A stretch of 64,000 nucleotides of DNA from Pedobacter alluvionis (GCF_003664035.1 NZ_RCCK01000010.1:806001-870000), one strand, 5' to 3'. Numbered from the stretch's first letter, positions 40,812-51,518 are shown. Notes: a model not told the origin generated them from the sequence alone. A program made the numbers and translations.

Positions 40812-43800
40812 TTAAAATCTTACGTTAATTCCGGCTGTAACAACCAATGGATTAGGATAGCCAAATCCTGGGGTCTCCGGATCCAGACCGGTGAAGGACT
40901 TTGACTTCATTAAAATGGCTAAATTGTCTCCTCCGATGTAAACACGAAGATTCTGCATTTTTAACTTACTAATCAGCTGTTTGTTAAATGTATAGCCGAT
41001 CTGAGCGTTTCTCAGTTTCAGATAAGATCCATTTTCTATAAAGTAGGTCGAAAGACGAGCCTCGAAATTATCATCTGTTAGCGCTACTGCCGGAATATCG
41101 GAGTTCGGATTGGAAGGTGACCATGCGTTTAATAACCTCGCTCCTTTATTTGAGGAAGATTCAACGGCACTCCAGAAATCCGTATAAGATTTGGCATCAT
41201 TTTGTACGGCTACATCACCTATACCCTGCAGAAGAAAAGAGAAATCAAAATTTTTGTAGCTGATGTTCGCATTAAAGCCATAAGTATATTTAGGTAGGGG
41301 ATTTCCAATCCAGGTACGGTCATTTACATCGATAACACCGTCATGGTTTAAATCCGCGTAACGGATTCTTCCAAGTCCCTTGTTGGGTTGTGCAGCATGA
41401 TTATCTACTTCAGCCTGAGTCCTGAAAAGACCATCGGCAACATAACCGAAGAAAGATCCAATGGTTCTCCCCAGGATATTCTGTCCCTTGCCATCACCTC
41501 CGTAGGCGTTCACTACTGCCGGAGGCAAATAGGTAACCTTATTTCTAACCATATCGAAATTCCCGTTCACATCAATACTTAAATCATCTGTTAAGCGGCT
41601 TTTGTGCCCCAGGGATAGTTCAAACCCACGGTTTTGCATAGATGCACCGTTTACATAGGTATTACCGCCTTCTCCCAACACACCAATGTATGGAGGAAGC
41701 AACAATATGCCAGTGGTGTTTTTAAGGTAATAGCCAACGCTACCATAAAGTTTTTGTTTCCAGAGCGAAAAGTCGAGGGCGACATTGCTCATTTCTGTTG
41801 CTTCCCAACGCAGGTTTGGATTGGCATTCTGTGATAGATAAAACCCGGAAGGAAGTACGCCACTTTTGTTTCCATTGATATCATAAGAAGTGATATTGTA
41901 ATTGGAAAGGTAAATGTTATAAATCGCGTTATTGTTAATCTCCTGATTACCGGTTTTTCCCCAGCCTGCATGAAGTTTCAGATCGTCAACAATTGAGGTA
42001 TTATTCTTTACGAAAGATTCTTCGCTAATTCTCCAGGCACCTGAGAATGCAGGGAACCAACCATATTTATTATTCGCTCCAAACCTGGAAGAACCGTCTC
42101 TTCTGATGGTTGCAGATAGGAGGTAACGATCCATAAAAGAGTAATTCGCCCTGCCTATATAAGACATAAGCACGTTTTTTGCGCCACTGCCGCTGTTGTC
42201 TTTTATTCCCGTTCCGGCATCTAAATAAAGGTAGTCAGGATCTTCTAAAACAAATCCTTCCCGTGATGCCATAAAAGTATTGTTATTTTCAACAAAGTGT
42301 TCCGTTCCTGCAAAGGCGTTAAGGCGATGATTGCCTGATTCCAGGCTGTAATTCAGGGTGTTGGTCCAGGTGGTTTTCACATTGTGTGTCTGGGTGTTGA
42401 TTACTTTGTTTACATCATTAACCAGGTAACCGCTCTGGTATTTTTTTTGCCAGTTCCGGCTGGTATAATCACTATAATCAATCCCGAAATTAGATTTGAA
42501 TACGAAACCCTTAGCGATTTTAACATCTGCGAAGAAATTACCAAATAACCTCATGTAATCATAACCATTTTGTTGATTATCTTCCAGTACACGAACAGGA
42601 TTCTGGCGATCGTTCATCCCGTCTACAGGCCCACCCCAGCCTATGCCGTCTACAGTATGCACCGGTATAATAGGTAATGCCTGTAGCGCAGAATTGATAA
42701 TGTCGGCAGCAACTTCTTTTGTTTTGGTCACGCTTAGGTTCTGACCTATCGTCAAGCCACCATTAAATAACTTATAGTCTGAATTTATTCTCGCTGAAAT
42801 ACGGTTGAATCCGGTCGTTCTTACAATGCCTTTGTTGTCAAAGTAGCCAAGGGAAAGTAAATAGTGTCCGTTTTCAGTTCCGCTTGAAACCTGCGCATCA
42901 TAATTCTGAATGATACCAAGCTGGGATATTTCTTTAAACCAATCTGTATTTGAGGTACGAAGGGTTTGTGTAGCGTTTAGAAATTCGGGTAAAAGCACCT
43001 TATTTAATACGGGCTGATTGGTGTTTGGATCAACTTTCCAGTCGAATTGATAACGCAATCCATTCGAATTAGGATCGAGGTTTTTGTTAACATAAGCCTG
43101 CCACAAAATTTTACCATAACCTTGAGCATCCAGCATATCCAACTTATTTACATAGGTAGAAAGCGATGAGTAAGCGTTCCCACTTAACTGGGTCTTGCCC
43201 GTTTTACCCTTTTTAGTGGTAATTACAATTACGCCGTTTCCTGCCCTGGCGCCATAGATACTGGCTGATGAAGCATCTTTAAGAATCTGCATCGATTCGA
43301 TATCGGCCTGATTGAGTTCATGCATGCCTGACTTGGTAGGTACACCGTCGATTATATACAGAGGGTCGTTGTTATTTAAAGTTCCGATACCCCTGATTCG
43401 AATGGTTGCCGGAGCACTTGGCGCACCGTTTCCTGTAATGTAAACACCCGCTACCTGGCCCTGCAATGCTTTCATTGGATTGGCTACAGATTGCTTTTTA
43501 AGTTCATCTACATCCACAATGGCCACATCACCCGTCAAATCTTTTTTTCTTTCCGTCTGGTAGCCGGTTACCACCACATCGTTCAGGTTCGTAGCGGAGA
43601 CTTCCAGTTGTGCGTCTACTACTGAAGTAGGGCCAACCTTGGAACTCACAGTTTGAGCACCCATGTAAATAAAGCGGAGGGTTTGCCCAGCCGCGGCCTG
43701 GATTATAAATTTCCCTTTTTCGTCTGTTTGTGTGGATTTACCTGTTTCTACATTATAGACGGAGGCTCCAGGAACAGGTTTTGAGGATTTATCGGTAACC

Positions 43801-43883
43801 GTCCCGGTAATGTTTCGGATTTGTGCGTATGTACTTGCCATAAAGCAAAACACAAGAACACAGCAAAGTATTACTTTTCTCAT
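40812..43883 (-). CDS. susC: SusC family TonB-dependent outer membrane transporter
   Basis: 1023 residues. A signal peptide (VILCCVLVFCFMASTYAQ) is followed by a carboxypeptidase-regulatory-like domain (ITGTVTDKSSKPVPGASV, about 24-100). The TonB plug has DVVVTGYQTERKKDLTG, RIRGIGTLNNNDPLYIIDG and SASIYGARAGNGVIVITTKKG, the SusC/RagA hallmark. The rest is a 22-strand barrel ending in NVRF. With SusD it imports fructan oligosaccharides using TonB energy. About 80 bases separate it from the fructokinase gene, without an obvious own promoter. Confidence 0.96.
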   Translation of the reverse strand: MRKVILCCVLVFCFMASTYAQIRNITGTVTDKSSKPVPGASVYNVETGKSTQTDEKGKFIIQAAAGQTLRFIYMGAQTVSSKVGPTSVVDAQLEVSATNLNDVVVTGYQTERKKDLTGDVAIVDVDELKKQSVANPMKALQGQVAGVYITGNGAPSAPATIRIRGIGTLNNNDPLYIIDGVPTKSGMHELNQADIESMQILKDASSASIYGARAGNGVIVITTKKGKTGKTQLSGNAYSSLSTYVNKLDMLDAQGYGKILWQAYVNKNLDPNSNGLRYQFDWKVDPNTNQPVLNKVLLPEFLNATQTLRTSNTDWFKEISQLGIIQNYDAQVSSGTENGHYLLSLGYFDNKGIVRTTGFNRISARINSDYKLFNGGLTIGQNLSVTKTKEVAADIINSALQALPIIPVHTVDGIGWGGPVDGMNDRQNPVRVLEDNQQNGYDYMRLFGNFFADVKIAKGFVFKSNFGIDYSDYTSRNWQKKYQSGYLVNDVNKVINTQTHNVKTTWTNTLNYSLESGNHRLNAFAGTEHFVENNNTFMASREGFVLEDPDYLYLDAGTGIKDNSGSGAKNVLMSYIGRANYSFMDRYLLSATIRRDGSSRFGANNKYGWFPAFSGAWRISEESFVKNNTSIVDDLKLHAGWGKTGNQEINNNAIYNIYLSNYNITSYDINGNKSGVLPSGFYLSQNANPNLRWEATEMSNVALDFSLWKQKLYGSVGYYLKNTTGILLLPPYIGVLGEGGNTYVNGASMQNRGFELSLGHKSRLTDDLSIDVNGNFDMVRNKVTYLPPAVVNAYGGDGKGQNILGRTIGSFFGYVADGLFRTQAEVDNHAAQPNKGLGRIRYADLNHDGVIDVNDRTWIGNPLPKYTYGFNANISYKNFDFSFLLQGIGDVAVQNDAKSYTDFWSAVESSSNKGARLLNAWSPSNPNSDIPAVALTDDNFEARLSTYFIENGSYLKLRNAQIGYTFNKQLISKLKMQNLRVYIGGDNLAILMKSKSFTGLDPETPGFGYPNPLVVTAGINVRF

Positions 43884-43962
43884 AAAATATGGTTTATAAT
43901 GGTTAGTTTCTCTCTATATAATCAGCATTTGCCGGTTATGTAGTTTATTTGTTTTTTAACTT

Positions 43963-44922
43963 CTAAGCAGCAGTATGCGTACTGTTACTGGAAGATTTTG
44001 CAGTAAATAATTCGTTATAGAAAGCCTGGTATTCGTCAAAATTGTATTCAGGGCATCCGCCTTTCTTGGTTGCAATAAATGCACCCATCGCAATCGCTTT
44101 CTTAAGTATTTGTAGTGGCTGATCCTGACGATTATGGGCAGCAATAAAGGCAGCCAAAAAGGAATCTCCACTGCCAATCGTATCCTTTACTTTTACCTCA
44201 TTTCCCCAAACATTATAGGTTTTATCTAAATTATAGTATGAGGCACCGAACTCACCTTTGGTTACAATAACCTCGGGGACTTTAAACCGGTCTTGTATAA
44301 ACCGTACCTGATCAGCTTCTCCTTTTAAAGAACCACCAAACATGATTTGTACAATACCCAGCTCCGCCTCATTGAACTTAACAATATCTGCCTTAGATAA
44401 TAAATGACCTAATTGTGCCTGGTTGATAAAGGGCGCACGAAGATTGATATCGAACACTTTAATCGCGTCATTATCCAAAAGATTATAAAGGGTATTCCTT
44501 GAGGTTTCGTTTCTGGATGCTAAACTTCCGAAAATAAAGTACGTTGATGGTTTTATATGTTTGATGAGTTGTTGACTTTGATCGATAAAATCCCAGGCTA
44601 CCGGAAACACGATTTCATAACTTACTTCATTACCATTGTTCATTTTGGCCAGAACCTGGCTGGTTTCATATTGCTCATCAACTTGTAGCAGCCCGGTATC
44701 TATTCCCCAGTTTTCCATCAATTTAATGAGCTTCTGCCCATTTTCATCTTTCCCAATCCGGCTGATCAGGCTTGAGCCCATGCCCAGCTTATTGAGGTGA
44801 TAAGCAACATTTAATGGTGCTCCTCCTGGCTGTGGTCCGTCTGGGAGTACATCCCACAGAATTTCTCCATAACATGTGGCTGGAGCAGAACTATAGTTTG
44901 GGTTATTTATCATATTATTCAT
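43963..44922 (-). CDS. PfkB family fructokinase
   Basis: 319 residues. CYGEILWDVLPDGPQPGGAPLN (split here around the GGAPLNVAYHL motif near residue 34) and VKDTIGSGDSFLAAF near 255 (anion hole and catalytic Asp) are the two PfkB signatures. The absence of a signal peptide places it in the cytoplasm, where it would phosphorylate fructose released by the GH32 enzymes. A fructokinase is also part of the Bacteroides fructan locus. It lies 7 bases after the sugar porter gene. Confidence 0.93.
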   Translation of the reverse strand: MNNMINNPNYSSAPATCYGEILWDVLPDGPQPGGAPLNVAYHLNKLGMGSSLISRIGKDENGQKLIKLMENWGIDTGLLQVDEQYETSQVLAKMNNGNEVSYEIVFPVAWDFIDQSQQLIKHIKPSTYFIFGSLASRNETSRNTLYNLLDNDAIKVFDINLRAPFINQAQLGHLLSKADIVKFNEAELGIVQIMFGGSLKGEADQVRFIQDRFKVPEVIVTKGEFGASYYNLDKTYNVWGNEVKVKDTIGSGDSFLAAFIAAHNRQDQPLQILKKAIAMGAFIATKKGGCPEYNFDEYQAFYNELFTAKSSSNSTHTAA

Positions 44923-44929
44923 ATATCAT

Positions 44930-46264
44930 TTAATGCATCAAAACAACATTTTCTCCGATCTGCTCCAGCGACTTGCCTTTTGTTTCCGGCATCATTTTCC
45001 ATACAAAAATCAGTTGCAAGACCATCATCCCGGAGAAAAAGAAAAATATGTTTGCACCTCCAAATGATTCTGCCAGATAGGGGAAGCAGAATGCAATCAG
45101 TGCTGCCATCACCCAATGGGTAGAACTGCCAAGGGTTTGTCCTTTTGCTCTCACCTGATTTGGGAAGATCTCTGAAATGAATACCCAGATCACCGCTCCC
45201 TGAGAAAAAGCAAAGAAAGCAATGAAGACCATTACATAAATTGGGATTTCGAAACCGCTGGATGAACCGCCCAGAAAAGCAAATGCAACAAGTCCAAGAG
45301 ATACGATAAGGCCTATTGAACCGATGAACATTAAAGTTTTTCGACCCACTTTATCGATGATATTGATGGCCAGTAGTGTAAAGATAAAGTTAACCATTCC
45401 AATACCTACAGTAGATAAAAGTGAAGAATGTGCACCAAGTCCTGCCATCTCAAAAATTCTTGGCGCGTAATAAATGATGGCATTTATTCCTGATACCTGG
45501 TTGAAGAAGGCAAACAGCACGGCCAGGATAACAGGTGTTTTGTACTTCCCTGAAAAAAGCCCGTCCGAAGATTTGTCTTTTTTCATATCCTCACCTGACT
45601 TCTGGATAGCGGCAAGCTCTTCATTGCAGTTTAATGGATTTATAATGCGCAGGATTTCCAACGCTTTATCATAAGCACCACGTTTGAGTATAAGCCATCT
45701 TGGACTTTCAGGAATAAAATAGATTAAAACCAGGAATATTATTGAAGGAAATGCCTGAACACCAAGCATCCATCTCCAGGATGCCTCGCCTCCCTGGCTG
45801 AGCAAATAGTTTGAAAGATAGGATATCAATATACCCAGTACAACATTGAACTGGAAAAGCCCTACAAGCCGTCCCCGTCTGTGTGCCGGAGATACTTCGG
45901 AAATATAAATAGGTGCGGTTACAGAGGATATACCTACGCCGAGGCCACCTAAAAAGCGGAATACTAAAAAGATATACCAGTTATCTGCCAGGGCGGTACC
46001 CAGCGAAGAGAGTAAGTATGCAGCAGCTACGAAATAAAGTGTATTTTTTCTTCCGAAATAATCAGATGGACGGGATCCTACAAGAGAGCCGATTACCGTA
46101 CCAATAAGTGCAATGGAGATGGTAAGGCCATGTGAGAAAGCAGAGAGATTCCAAAACTGCTGTATTGATTTTTCAGCACCTGAAATTACTGCTGTGTCAA
46201 AGCCAAACAAAAAGCCGCCTAAGGCCACAACCATGGACCACGCCAGGACAGAATGTTTTTTCAT
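44930..46264 (-). CDS. MFS sugar porter (fructose/H+ symporter type)
   Basis: 444 residues from ATG 46264; a TTG at 46294 gives a longer alternative. Twelve membrane helices are predicted. Sugar porter signatures are FGFDTAVISGAE in helix 1, RPSDYFGRK between helices 2 and 3, YISEVSPAHRRGRLVG, PESPRWL before the central loop, and PETKGKSLEQI after helix 12. It would carry the monosaccharide from periplasm to cytoplasm for the fructokinase. It is the first gene of the minus-strand operon and diverges from the sensor gene across 253 bases. Confidence 0.94.
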   Translation of the reverse strand: MKKHSVLAWSMVVALGGFLFGFDTAVISGAEKSIQQFWNLSAFSHGLTISIALIGTVIGSLVGSRPSDYFGRKNTLYFVAAAYLLSSLGTALADNWYIFLVFRFLGGLGVGISSVTAPIYISEVSPAHRRGRLVGLFQFNVVLGILISYLSNYLLSQGGEASWRWMLGVQAFPSIIFLVLIYFIPESPRWLILKRGAYDKALEILRIINPLNCNEELAAIQKSGEDMKKDKSSDGLFSGKYKTPVILAVLFAFFNQVSGINAIIYYAPRIFEMAGLGAHSSLLSTVGIGMVNFIFTLLAINIIDKVGRKTLMFIGSIGLIVSLGLVAFAFLGGSSSGFEIPIYVMVFIAFFAFSQGAVIWVFISEIFPNQVRAKGQTLGSSTHWVMAALIAFCFPYLAESFGGANIFFFFSGMMVLQLIFVWKMMPETKGKSLEQIGENVVLMH

Positions 46265-46383
46265 AAAAAGTTTATTATTGGTTAACGATCGCAAATTAGG
46301 CCAAATGGCTTCGTGGCACTATTAAAAATCTTTCAAAAACGTTAAAAAATTAAATCAACATAAGTTGTTGTACATTAGTGATT

Positions 46384-46449
46384 TATGTTTGGTCTGCTTC
46401 GGCTGTTAAGTGCCACTTTAAATATTGTAACATCAGATGTTAAATTTGG
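46384..46449 (+). promoter_or_regulatory. Candidate -7 boxes for the hybrid sensor gene
   Basis: TATGTTTG (46384-46391) and TAAATTTG (46442-46449) each match TAnnTTTG. TTG triplets lie 14-16 bases before them, shorter than the usual 19-20, so the match is partial. The whole 46265-46517 interval must also hold the regulated promoter of the fructan operon on the other strand, for which no consensus box was found, as expected for an activator-dependent promoter. Confidence 0.4.
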
Positions 46450-46517
46450 TTACATGATGCCAGGCAAGGATTTACTCCTTATTTCCAATATTGAAAAGTA
46501 ATCTATAGCTTTATTAA

Positions 46518-49313
46518 ATGAATAATAAAATATTCCGGAAAATGGCTAATATCCAGGGTGTCAAACTTTGGCTTTTGGGTCTGATCACTACGCTGTTTTT
46601 CTTTAGTTCCTGTTCGGAAAAGAAACAAGAAAAAAAGTTTACCATCGGTTTTTCGCAATGTGTAGGTTCTGATTTGTGGCGAGAAACGATGCTTGAAGAA
46701 ATGAAAATGGAACTTTCCCTTCGGTCGGGAACCAACTTCATTTATAAGGATGCTAACAATAGCAGCAAGAAACAGATTGAACAGGTAGAAGAATTGGTCG
46801 ATAATCATATTGATCTGTTAATCATATCTCCAAATGAAGCATCTCCATTAACAGATATTGTTGAAAAAGTATATAATAAAGGAATTCCGGTAATTGTTCT
46901 TGACCGTAAGACTTCTTCTTCCCAATATACCGCCTATGTTGGTGCAGGGAATTACCAGGTAGGCAAGATGGCTGGCCAATACATCACCAAGCTGCTGAAG
47001 GGAAATGGCAAAGTAGTGGAAATATTGGGGCTGCCGGGATCTTCTCCTGCCATGGAGCGTGATAAAGGATTTTCTGAAGAGTTAAGTAAATCGCCGGGAA
47101 TAAAATTGGCAGCCCAGGTTTATGGTAATTGGGTTGCCCGCAGTACACTCCAGGAACTGGAAAAGAATAAAGAAAAGATCCTGCAATCTGATGCTATTTT
47201 TGCACACAATGATGTTATGGCCGCGAGTGCAAAAGATTTTCTTCGCCATCACAAAGCCTCAGAACATATTAAGGTAATAGGAGTGGATGCACTTCCTGGT
47301 CCGGGTGGCGGACTACAGCTGATCAGTGAGGGGAAAATATCCGCCAGTGTGTTATATCCCACCGGAGGCAAAGAAGCCATTAGTATCGCTTTCAAAGTTT
47401 TAAATAAAGAACCTTTTTCAAAAGAAAATATCCTGCAAAGCTTAGTGATCGACAGTTCTTTGGTTCAACTTATGAAACTTCAATGGGCAAAGGTGTCGAG
47501 CCAACAAAGAGATATTGAACGGCAACAAACGATGTTATCCGATCAGCTTGAAATCTATGATAATCAAAAGCTGGTGCTCAATTTTATTGTGATCACACTG
47601 GTATTGGCCGTGATATTTGGCGGCCTGGCATTTTTCTCCTTATTGGAGAACCGCAAAATTAACAAAAGCCTTGAGCAGAAAAATGTGCAGATACTGGATC
47701 AGCGAAATAAGCTAATCGATGCTTCGGCTAAAATTGAGGAAGCGACTGAAGCCAAGCTTAATTTTTTTACCAATATATCCCACGAGTTCAGAACCCCGCT
47801 AACGTTAATCTTATCTCCATTGGAAGATCTCCTTGAAAGCGATAAAATCCAGAGCGGGGAAAAGCGGGAACTGACGATGATTCAAAAGAATGCGTATCGG
47901 TTACTGAAGCTGATCAATGAACTTATTGATTACAGAAAGATAGAACACCAGAAATTTCATGTGCAACCCACAAGCAATAACGTTCAGTCTTTCATGAATG
48001 AAATCATAGAAAGCTTCAGATACGGCGCGCTGAAAAAAGATATTGCCTTAAAATTTTCCTTTCCAAAGCATGATATCGTAGCCAATTTTGACGTAAATAT
48101 CCTTGAAAAAGTCATTCTCAACCTGTTGAGTAATGCATTGAAATTTACTCCGGCTCATGGAAGAATACATGTGAATTTAACCACTGAGGATAATAATTTC
48201 ATCATTTCAGTTGCTGATAATGGCAGTGGGATGAATCAAGAGGAATTGCAGCAGGTTTGGGACCAATTTTATCAATCCAATACCAGCGAATCGAGAGGAT
48301 CTGGCCTTGGCCTTTCCCTTACCCGTGAACTGGTACATTTGCACGGTGGCAGTATTGAGGTACAGAGTAGAAAATGGCAGGGAAGTACATTCACAGTCAC
48401 AATGCCGTGTGGTGAGCCAATAGATTCAAAGCTTTCTCCTGTAAGCGCAGATGACAGAAGTTTTTCACTAACTGAACAAGTAAAAGTTTATATCACAGAA
48501 GAGTTACCGGCGGAGAATAGGCAGATTGATCCGATAGGTGAGTATATCAAAGAATATTCCGTCCTGATTATTGAGGATAACCTCGACCTGTTAAATTATC
48601 TTCAGGAGAAATTTTCAGTCAATTATGAGGTTTTTACCGCCACAACCGGTAACCAGGGGCTTCATGAAGCTTTTGAAAAAATTCCTGACATCATTGTTTC
48701 TGATGTAATTATCCCCGGGATGTCGGGCAAAGAAATTGCAAAAAAACTTAAAACAGATCTGCGAACCTCCCATATCCCGCTTATTCTGCTCACGGCACAA
48801 GCTAGCCCTGAACAGCAGATCGAGGGTATAAACAGTATGGCCGATCTTTATATGACCAAACCTTTTCATTTTGACTTCCTTCAAGCAAATGTTCGAAACC
48901 TGCTTGCCAACCGTATGTTACTAAAGGAACATTACATCAGCGATATCAGCTCTGGTGCAGAGAAAAAATCAACGTTAAGCGTTCTTGATAAGAAGTTTCT
49001 GAATGATTTTGCAGGTATTGTAGAGCATCACCTGGGGAATGAGACACTTAATGTGGAAGACCTGGCGAAGATGATTGGTATTTCCCGTATTCAGCTTTAT
49101 AGAAAGGTGAAAGCATTACTTGACTGCAGTATTACGGACTACATTTTGAACCGTAGACTGAAAAAGGCTACTTACCTGCTGACGAATGAAGATTATTCCA
49201 TTTCCGAAATCGCCTTCAAAATCGGGATTTCCTCACCAACCTACTTTTCAACCTTGTTTAAGGGGAAATATGGAATGAGCCCCAGTGAGTTTAAGAAAAA
49301 ACAGAATAATTGA
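46518..49313 (+). CDS. Hybrid two-component sensor/regulator with periplasmic fructose-type binding domain
   Basis: 931 residues. An N-terminal membrane/signal segment (LWLLGLITTLFFFSSC) precedes a type I periplasmic-binding domain (about 40-330; FTIGFSQCVGSDLW, IDLLIISPNEASPL, GNGKVVEILGLPGS). After a membrane helix near 350-372 come HisKA (FTNISHEFRTPL, His near 424), an HATPase with DNGSGMN and GSGLGLSLT, a receiver domain with Asp near 727 (IVSDVIIPGMSG), and an AraC-type DNA-binding domain (about 835-928). The same layout defines the fructose-sensing regulator of the Bacteroides levan locus. It should sense fructose in the periplasm and activate the divergent operon. Confidence 0.95.
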   Translation: MNNKIFRKMANIQGVKLWLLGLITTLFFFSSCSEKKQEKKFTIGFSQCVGSDLWRETMLEEMKMELSLRSGTNFIYKDANNSSKKQIEQVEELVDNHIDLLIISPNEASPLTDIVEKVYNKGIPVIVLDRKTSSSQYTAYVGAGNYQVGKMAGQYITKLLKGNGKVVEILGLPGSSPAMERDKGFSEELSKSPGIKLAAQVYGNWVARSTLQELEKNKEKILQSDAIFAHNDVMAASAKDFLRHHKASEHIKVIGVDALPGPGGGLQLISEGKISASVLYPTGGKEAISIAFKVLNKEPFSKENILQSLVIDSSLVQLMKLQWAKVSSQQRDIERQQTMLSDQLEIYDNQKLVLNFIVITLVLAVIFGGLAFFSLLENRKINKSLEQKNVQILDQRNKLIDASAKIEEATEAKLNFFTNISHEFRTPLTLILSPLEDLLESDKIQSGEKRELTMIQKNAYRLLKLINELIDYRKIEHQKFHVQPTSNNVQSFMNEIIESFRYGALKKDIALKFSFPKHDIVANFDVNILEKVILNLLSNALKFTPAHGRIHVNLTTEDNNFIISVADNGSGMNQEELQQVWDQFYQSNTSESRGSGLGLSLTRELVHLHGGSIEVQSRKWQGSTFTVTMPCGEPIDSKLSPVSADDRSFSLTEQVKVYITEELPAENRQIDPIGEYIKEYSVLIIEDNLDLLNYLQEKFSVNYEVFTATTGNQGLHEAFEKIPDIIVSDVIIPGMSGKEIAKKLKTDLRTSHIPLILLTAQASPEQQIEGINSMADLYMTKPFHFDFLQANVRNLLANRMLLKEHYISDISSGAEKKSTLSVLDKKFLNDFAGIVEHHLGNETLNVEDLAKMIGISRIQLYRKVKALLDCSITDYILNRRLKKATYLLTNEDYSISEIAFKIGISSPTYFSTLFKGKYGMSPSEFKKKQNN

Positions 49314-49498
49314 TGATGCATAGTTCCAGTATTATAAATTCCGGACTCTTTTAAATCATTGGTGAAGAATAATAATGATATAATTTTTCTTTGGTCAGGA
49401 TGCTAAAACATGGAAAAAACATTTAAGAAGAATGATTTTTTAAAATATCTTCAATAAATTTGATAGGTTTTTTCGATGGATCTTAATCCACAATAATT

Positions 49499-51463
49499 AT
49501 GATAAAATCAGCGCACCTGCCTGACCTCTTCACATTACAATCTATTTTTGAAGGCATTCAGGATGCCATATACTGTCATGACCTTGACTTCAGGATTACC
49601 AATTGGAGCCCGGCTGCAGAACGTATGTTTGGTTATACCGAACAAGAGATATTGGGCCAATCTGTTTTTATGCTGATTCCTGATGACAAGTATTCAGAGA
49701 AGGAAAGGCTGATGCAGGAGGTTTTGAACGATAAGCGTATCAGCCAGTACAGAACAGTGCGTCTTACCCGTTCAGGGATACAAATACCTGTTACCTTATC
49801 CCTTTCGCCGATTAAAGATGATAAGGGGCAAATTATTGGCATGTCTCAAATTGCCCATGACGTTTCCTTCGAACACCAGGCAGAGGAAAAACAATCCATG
49901 CTTGCCGCTATTATAGAAAGTTCTGAAGACGCCATTATCAGTAAGTCGCTTGATGGAATCATAACGACATGGAATAAAGGAGCAGAGCATATTTTTGGCT
50001 ATACGGAAGAAGAGGCCGTTGGCCAGCCGATCACAATACTTCTCCCTGCTGATCGTTTGACCGAAGAAGAAACTATAATTGCAAGCCTGCGAGGTGGCGA
50101 AAAGGTAGACCACATACAGACCATCAGAAAAACAAAAGATGGGCGCCTACTAAATATTTCACTCACCGTATCTCCTATTAAAAATCGCGATGGAGTTGTT
50201 ATTGGGGCATCGAAGATCGCCCGTAATATTACTTCGCAAAAGGAGTCTGAAAAATTAATTGCCAAGCATATTGAACGCCTGGAATTGTTAAATGTAGTGG
50301 GCAGGAGCATTAATGAATCGCTAGACCTTCAGCAAATATTACAGCAGGTAACTGATTCCACTACCAGGCTAACCGGTGCAGCCTTTGGAGCGTTTTTTTA
50401 TAATCAGGTTAACCAGGAAGGGGAATCTTACTGGTTATACACCATATCTGGTGCTCGGGGGGAGGCTTTCGCGAACTTCCCGATGCCACGTAATACCGCT
50501 TTATTTCATCCTACTTTCAGCGGAGAAGGAATCGTCCGCTCAGACGACATCACCCAGGATGCCCGATATGGTAAAAATGCGCCATTTTTTGGAAAACCTT
50601 CCGGACATTTACCTGTGATCAGTTATCTGGCAGTTCCGGTTAAAACCAAATCAGGTGAAGTGATAGGCGGGCTGTTTTTTGGTCATCAGGAAAAGGCAAT
50701 TTTTAAAGAAGAACATGAGGAACTTGTCCTTACGGTGGCTTCCCAGGCGGCCATTGCTATAGAAAATTCGATGCTTTTTAAAGAGGTACAGGAACTGAGT
50801 GCGAAAAAGGACGAATTCATTGCAATGGCTTCCCATGAACTAAAAACACCAATGACCTCTCTTTTTGGTTTTTTGCAGTTGGCCAATCGCAACACGGGTG
50901 AAGGTATTGCAAAAAATCTCCTTGAAAGGGCGATCAGACAACTGGAAAAAATGATCGTTCTGGTTAGTGATCTTTTTGATGTCTCCAAAATCCAGTCCGG
51001 AAAACTACAACTGAATACGGAATACCTTAACCTGGCCATCCTTATTCAGGAAATGAAAGAATCTTTTTTACAAGCCCATCCGGCGCATATTTTAATTATT
51101 GAAATGCCTGAAGAAAGCTTTGTTAATGCTGACCGGATGCGCCTTGAACAGGTACTCACTAATTTATTGAACAATGCAGTTAAATACGCACCTCAGGAAA
51201 AAACAATTGAATTGAAGGTTCAACATCTGGATAATGTGGTACTTACTTCGATTAAAGATTTTGGACCCGGTATTAGCGAAGAAAACCAGCGTCATATATT
51301 CAGCCAGTTTTACCAGGCCAAGGAAAATAAAGACGGTTCATCAGGATTAGGTCTGGGACTTTTTATATCGAAAGATATTATTGAACGCCATGGCGGCCAG
51401 ATTTGGGTTGAAAGCGAGCCAGGTAAAGGTGCAACGTTTAATTTTTCTTTACCATTAGCATAA
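49499..51463 (+). CDS. PAS-PAS-GAF sensor histidine kinase
   Basis: 654 residues, no membrane helix or signal peptide, so cytoplasmic. Two PAS domains (about 12-130 and 138-255) share the NWSPAAERMFGYTEQE / TWNKGAEHIFGYTEEE pattern. A GAF domain follows (about 275-430), then HisKA with MASHELKTPMTS near 443 and an HATPase with NNAVKYAP and GLGLGLFISKDIIERHGG. There is no receiver domain and no response regulator next to it, so it is an orphan kinase. Its ligand is unknown; PAS and GAF often bind haem, flavin or nucleotides. Confidence 0.93.
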   Translation: MIKSAHLPDLFTLQSIFEGIQDAIYCHDLDFRITNWSPAAERMFGYTEQEILGQSVFMLIPDDKYSEKERLMQEVLNDKRISQYRTVRLTRSGIQIPVTLSLSPIKDDKGQIIGMSQIAHDVSFEHQAEEKQSMLAAIIESSEDAIISKSLDGIITTWNKGAEHIFGYTEEEAVGQPITILLPADRLTEEETIIASLRGGEKVDHIQTIRKTKDGRLLNISLTVSPIKNRDGVVIGASKIARNITSQKESEKLIAKHIERLELLNVVGRSINESLDLQQILQQVTDSTTRLTGAAFGAFFYNQVNQEGESYWLYTISGARGEAFANFPMPRNTALFHPTFSGEGIVRSDDITQDARYGKNAPFFGKPSGHLPVISYLAVPVKTKSGEVIGGLFFGHQEKAIFKEEHEELVLTVASQAAIAIENSMLFKEVQELSAKKDEFIAMASHELKTPMTSLFGFLQLANRNTGEGIAKNLLERAIRQLEKMIVLVSDLFDVSKIQSGKLQLNTEYLNLAILIQEMKESFLQAHPAHILIIEMPEESFVNADRMRLEQVLTNLLNNAVKYAPQEKTIELKVQHLDNVVLTSIKDFGPGISEENQRHIFSQFYQAKENKDGSSGLGLGLFISKDIIERHGGQIWVESEPGKGATFNFSLPLA

Positions 51464-51518
51464 ACGATTTGGGCTTAAATATGAAAGCTAACAAAGCCTT
51501 ACTTCAGTCGAGATGTAA

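Noticed and set aside
49796..50310. Overlapping minus-strand frames inside the PAS/GAF kinase gene
   Set aside because: They are shadows of the PAS domains with no recognisable family.
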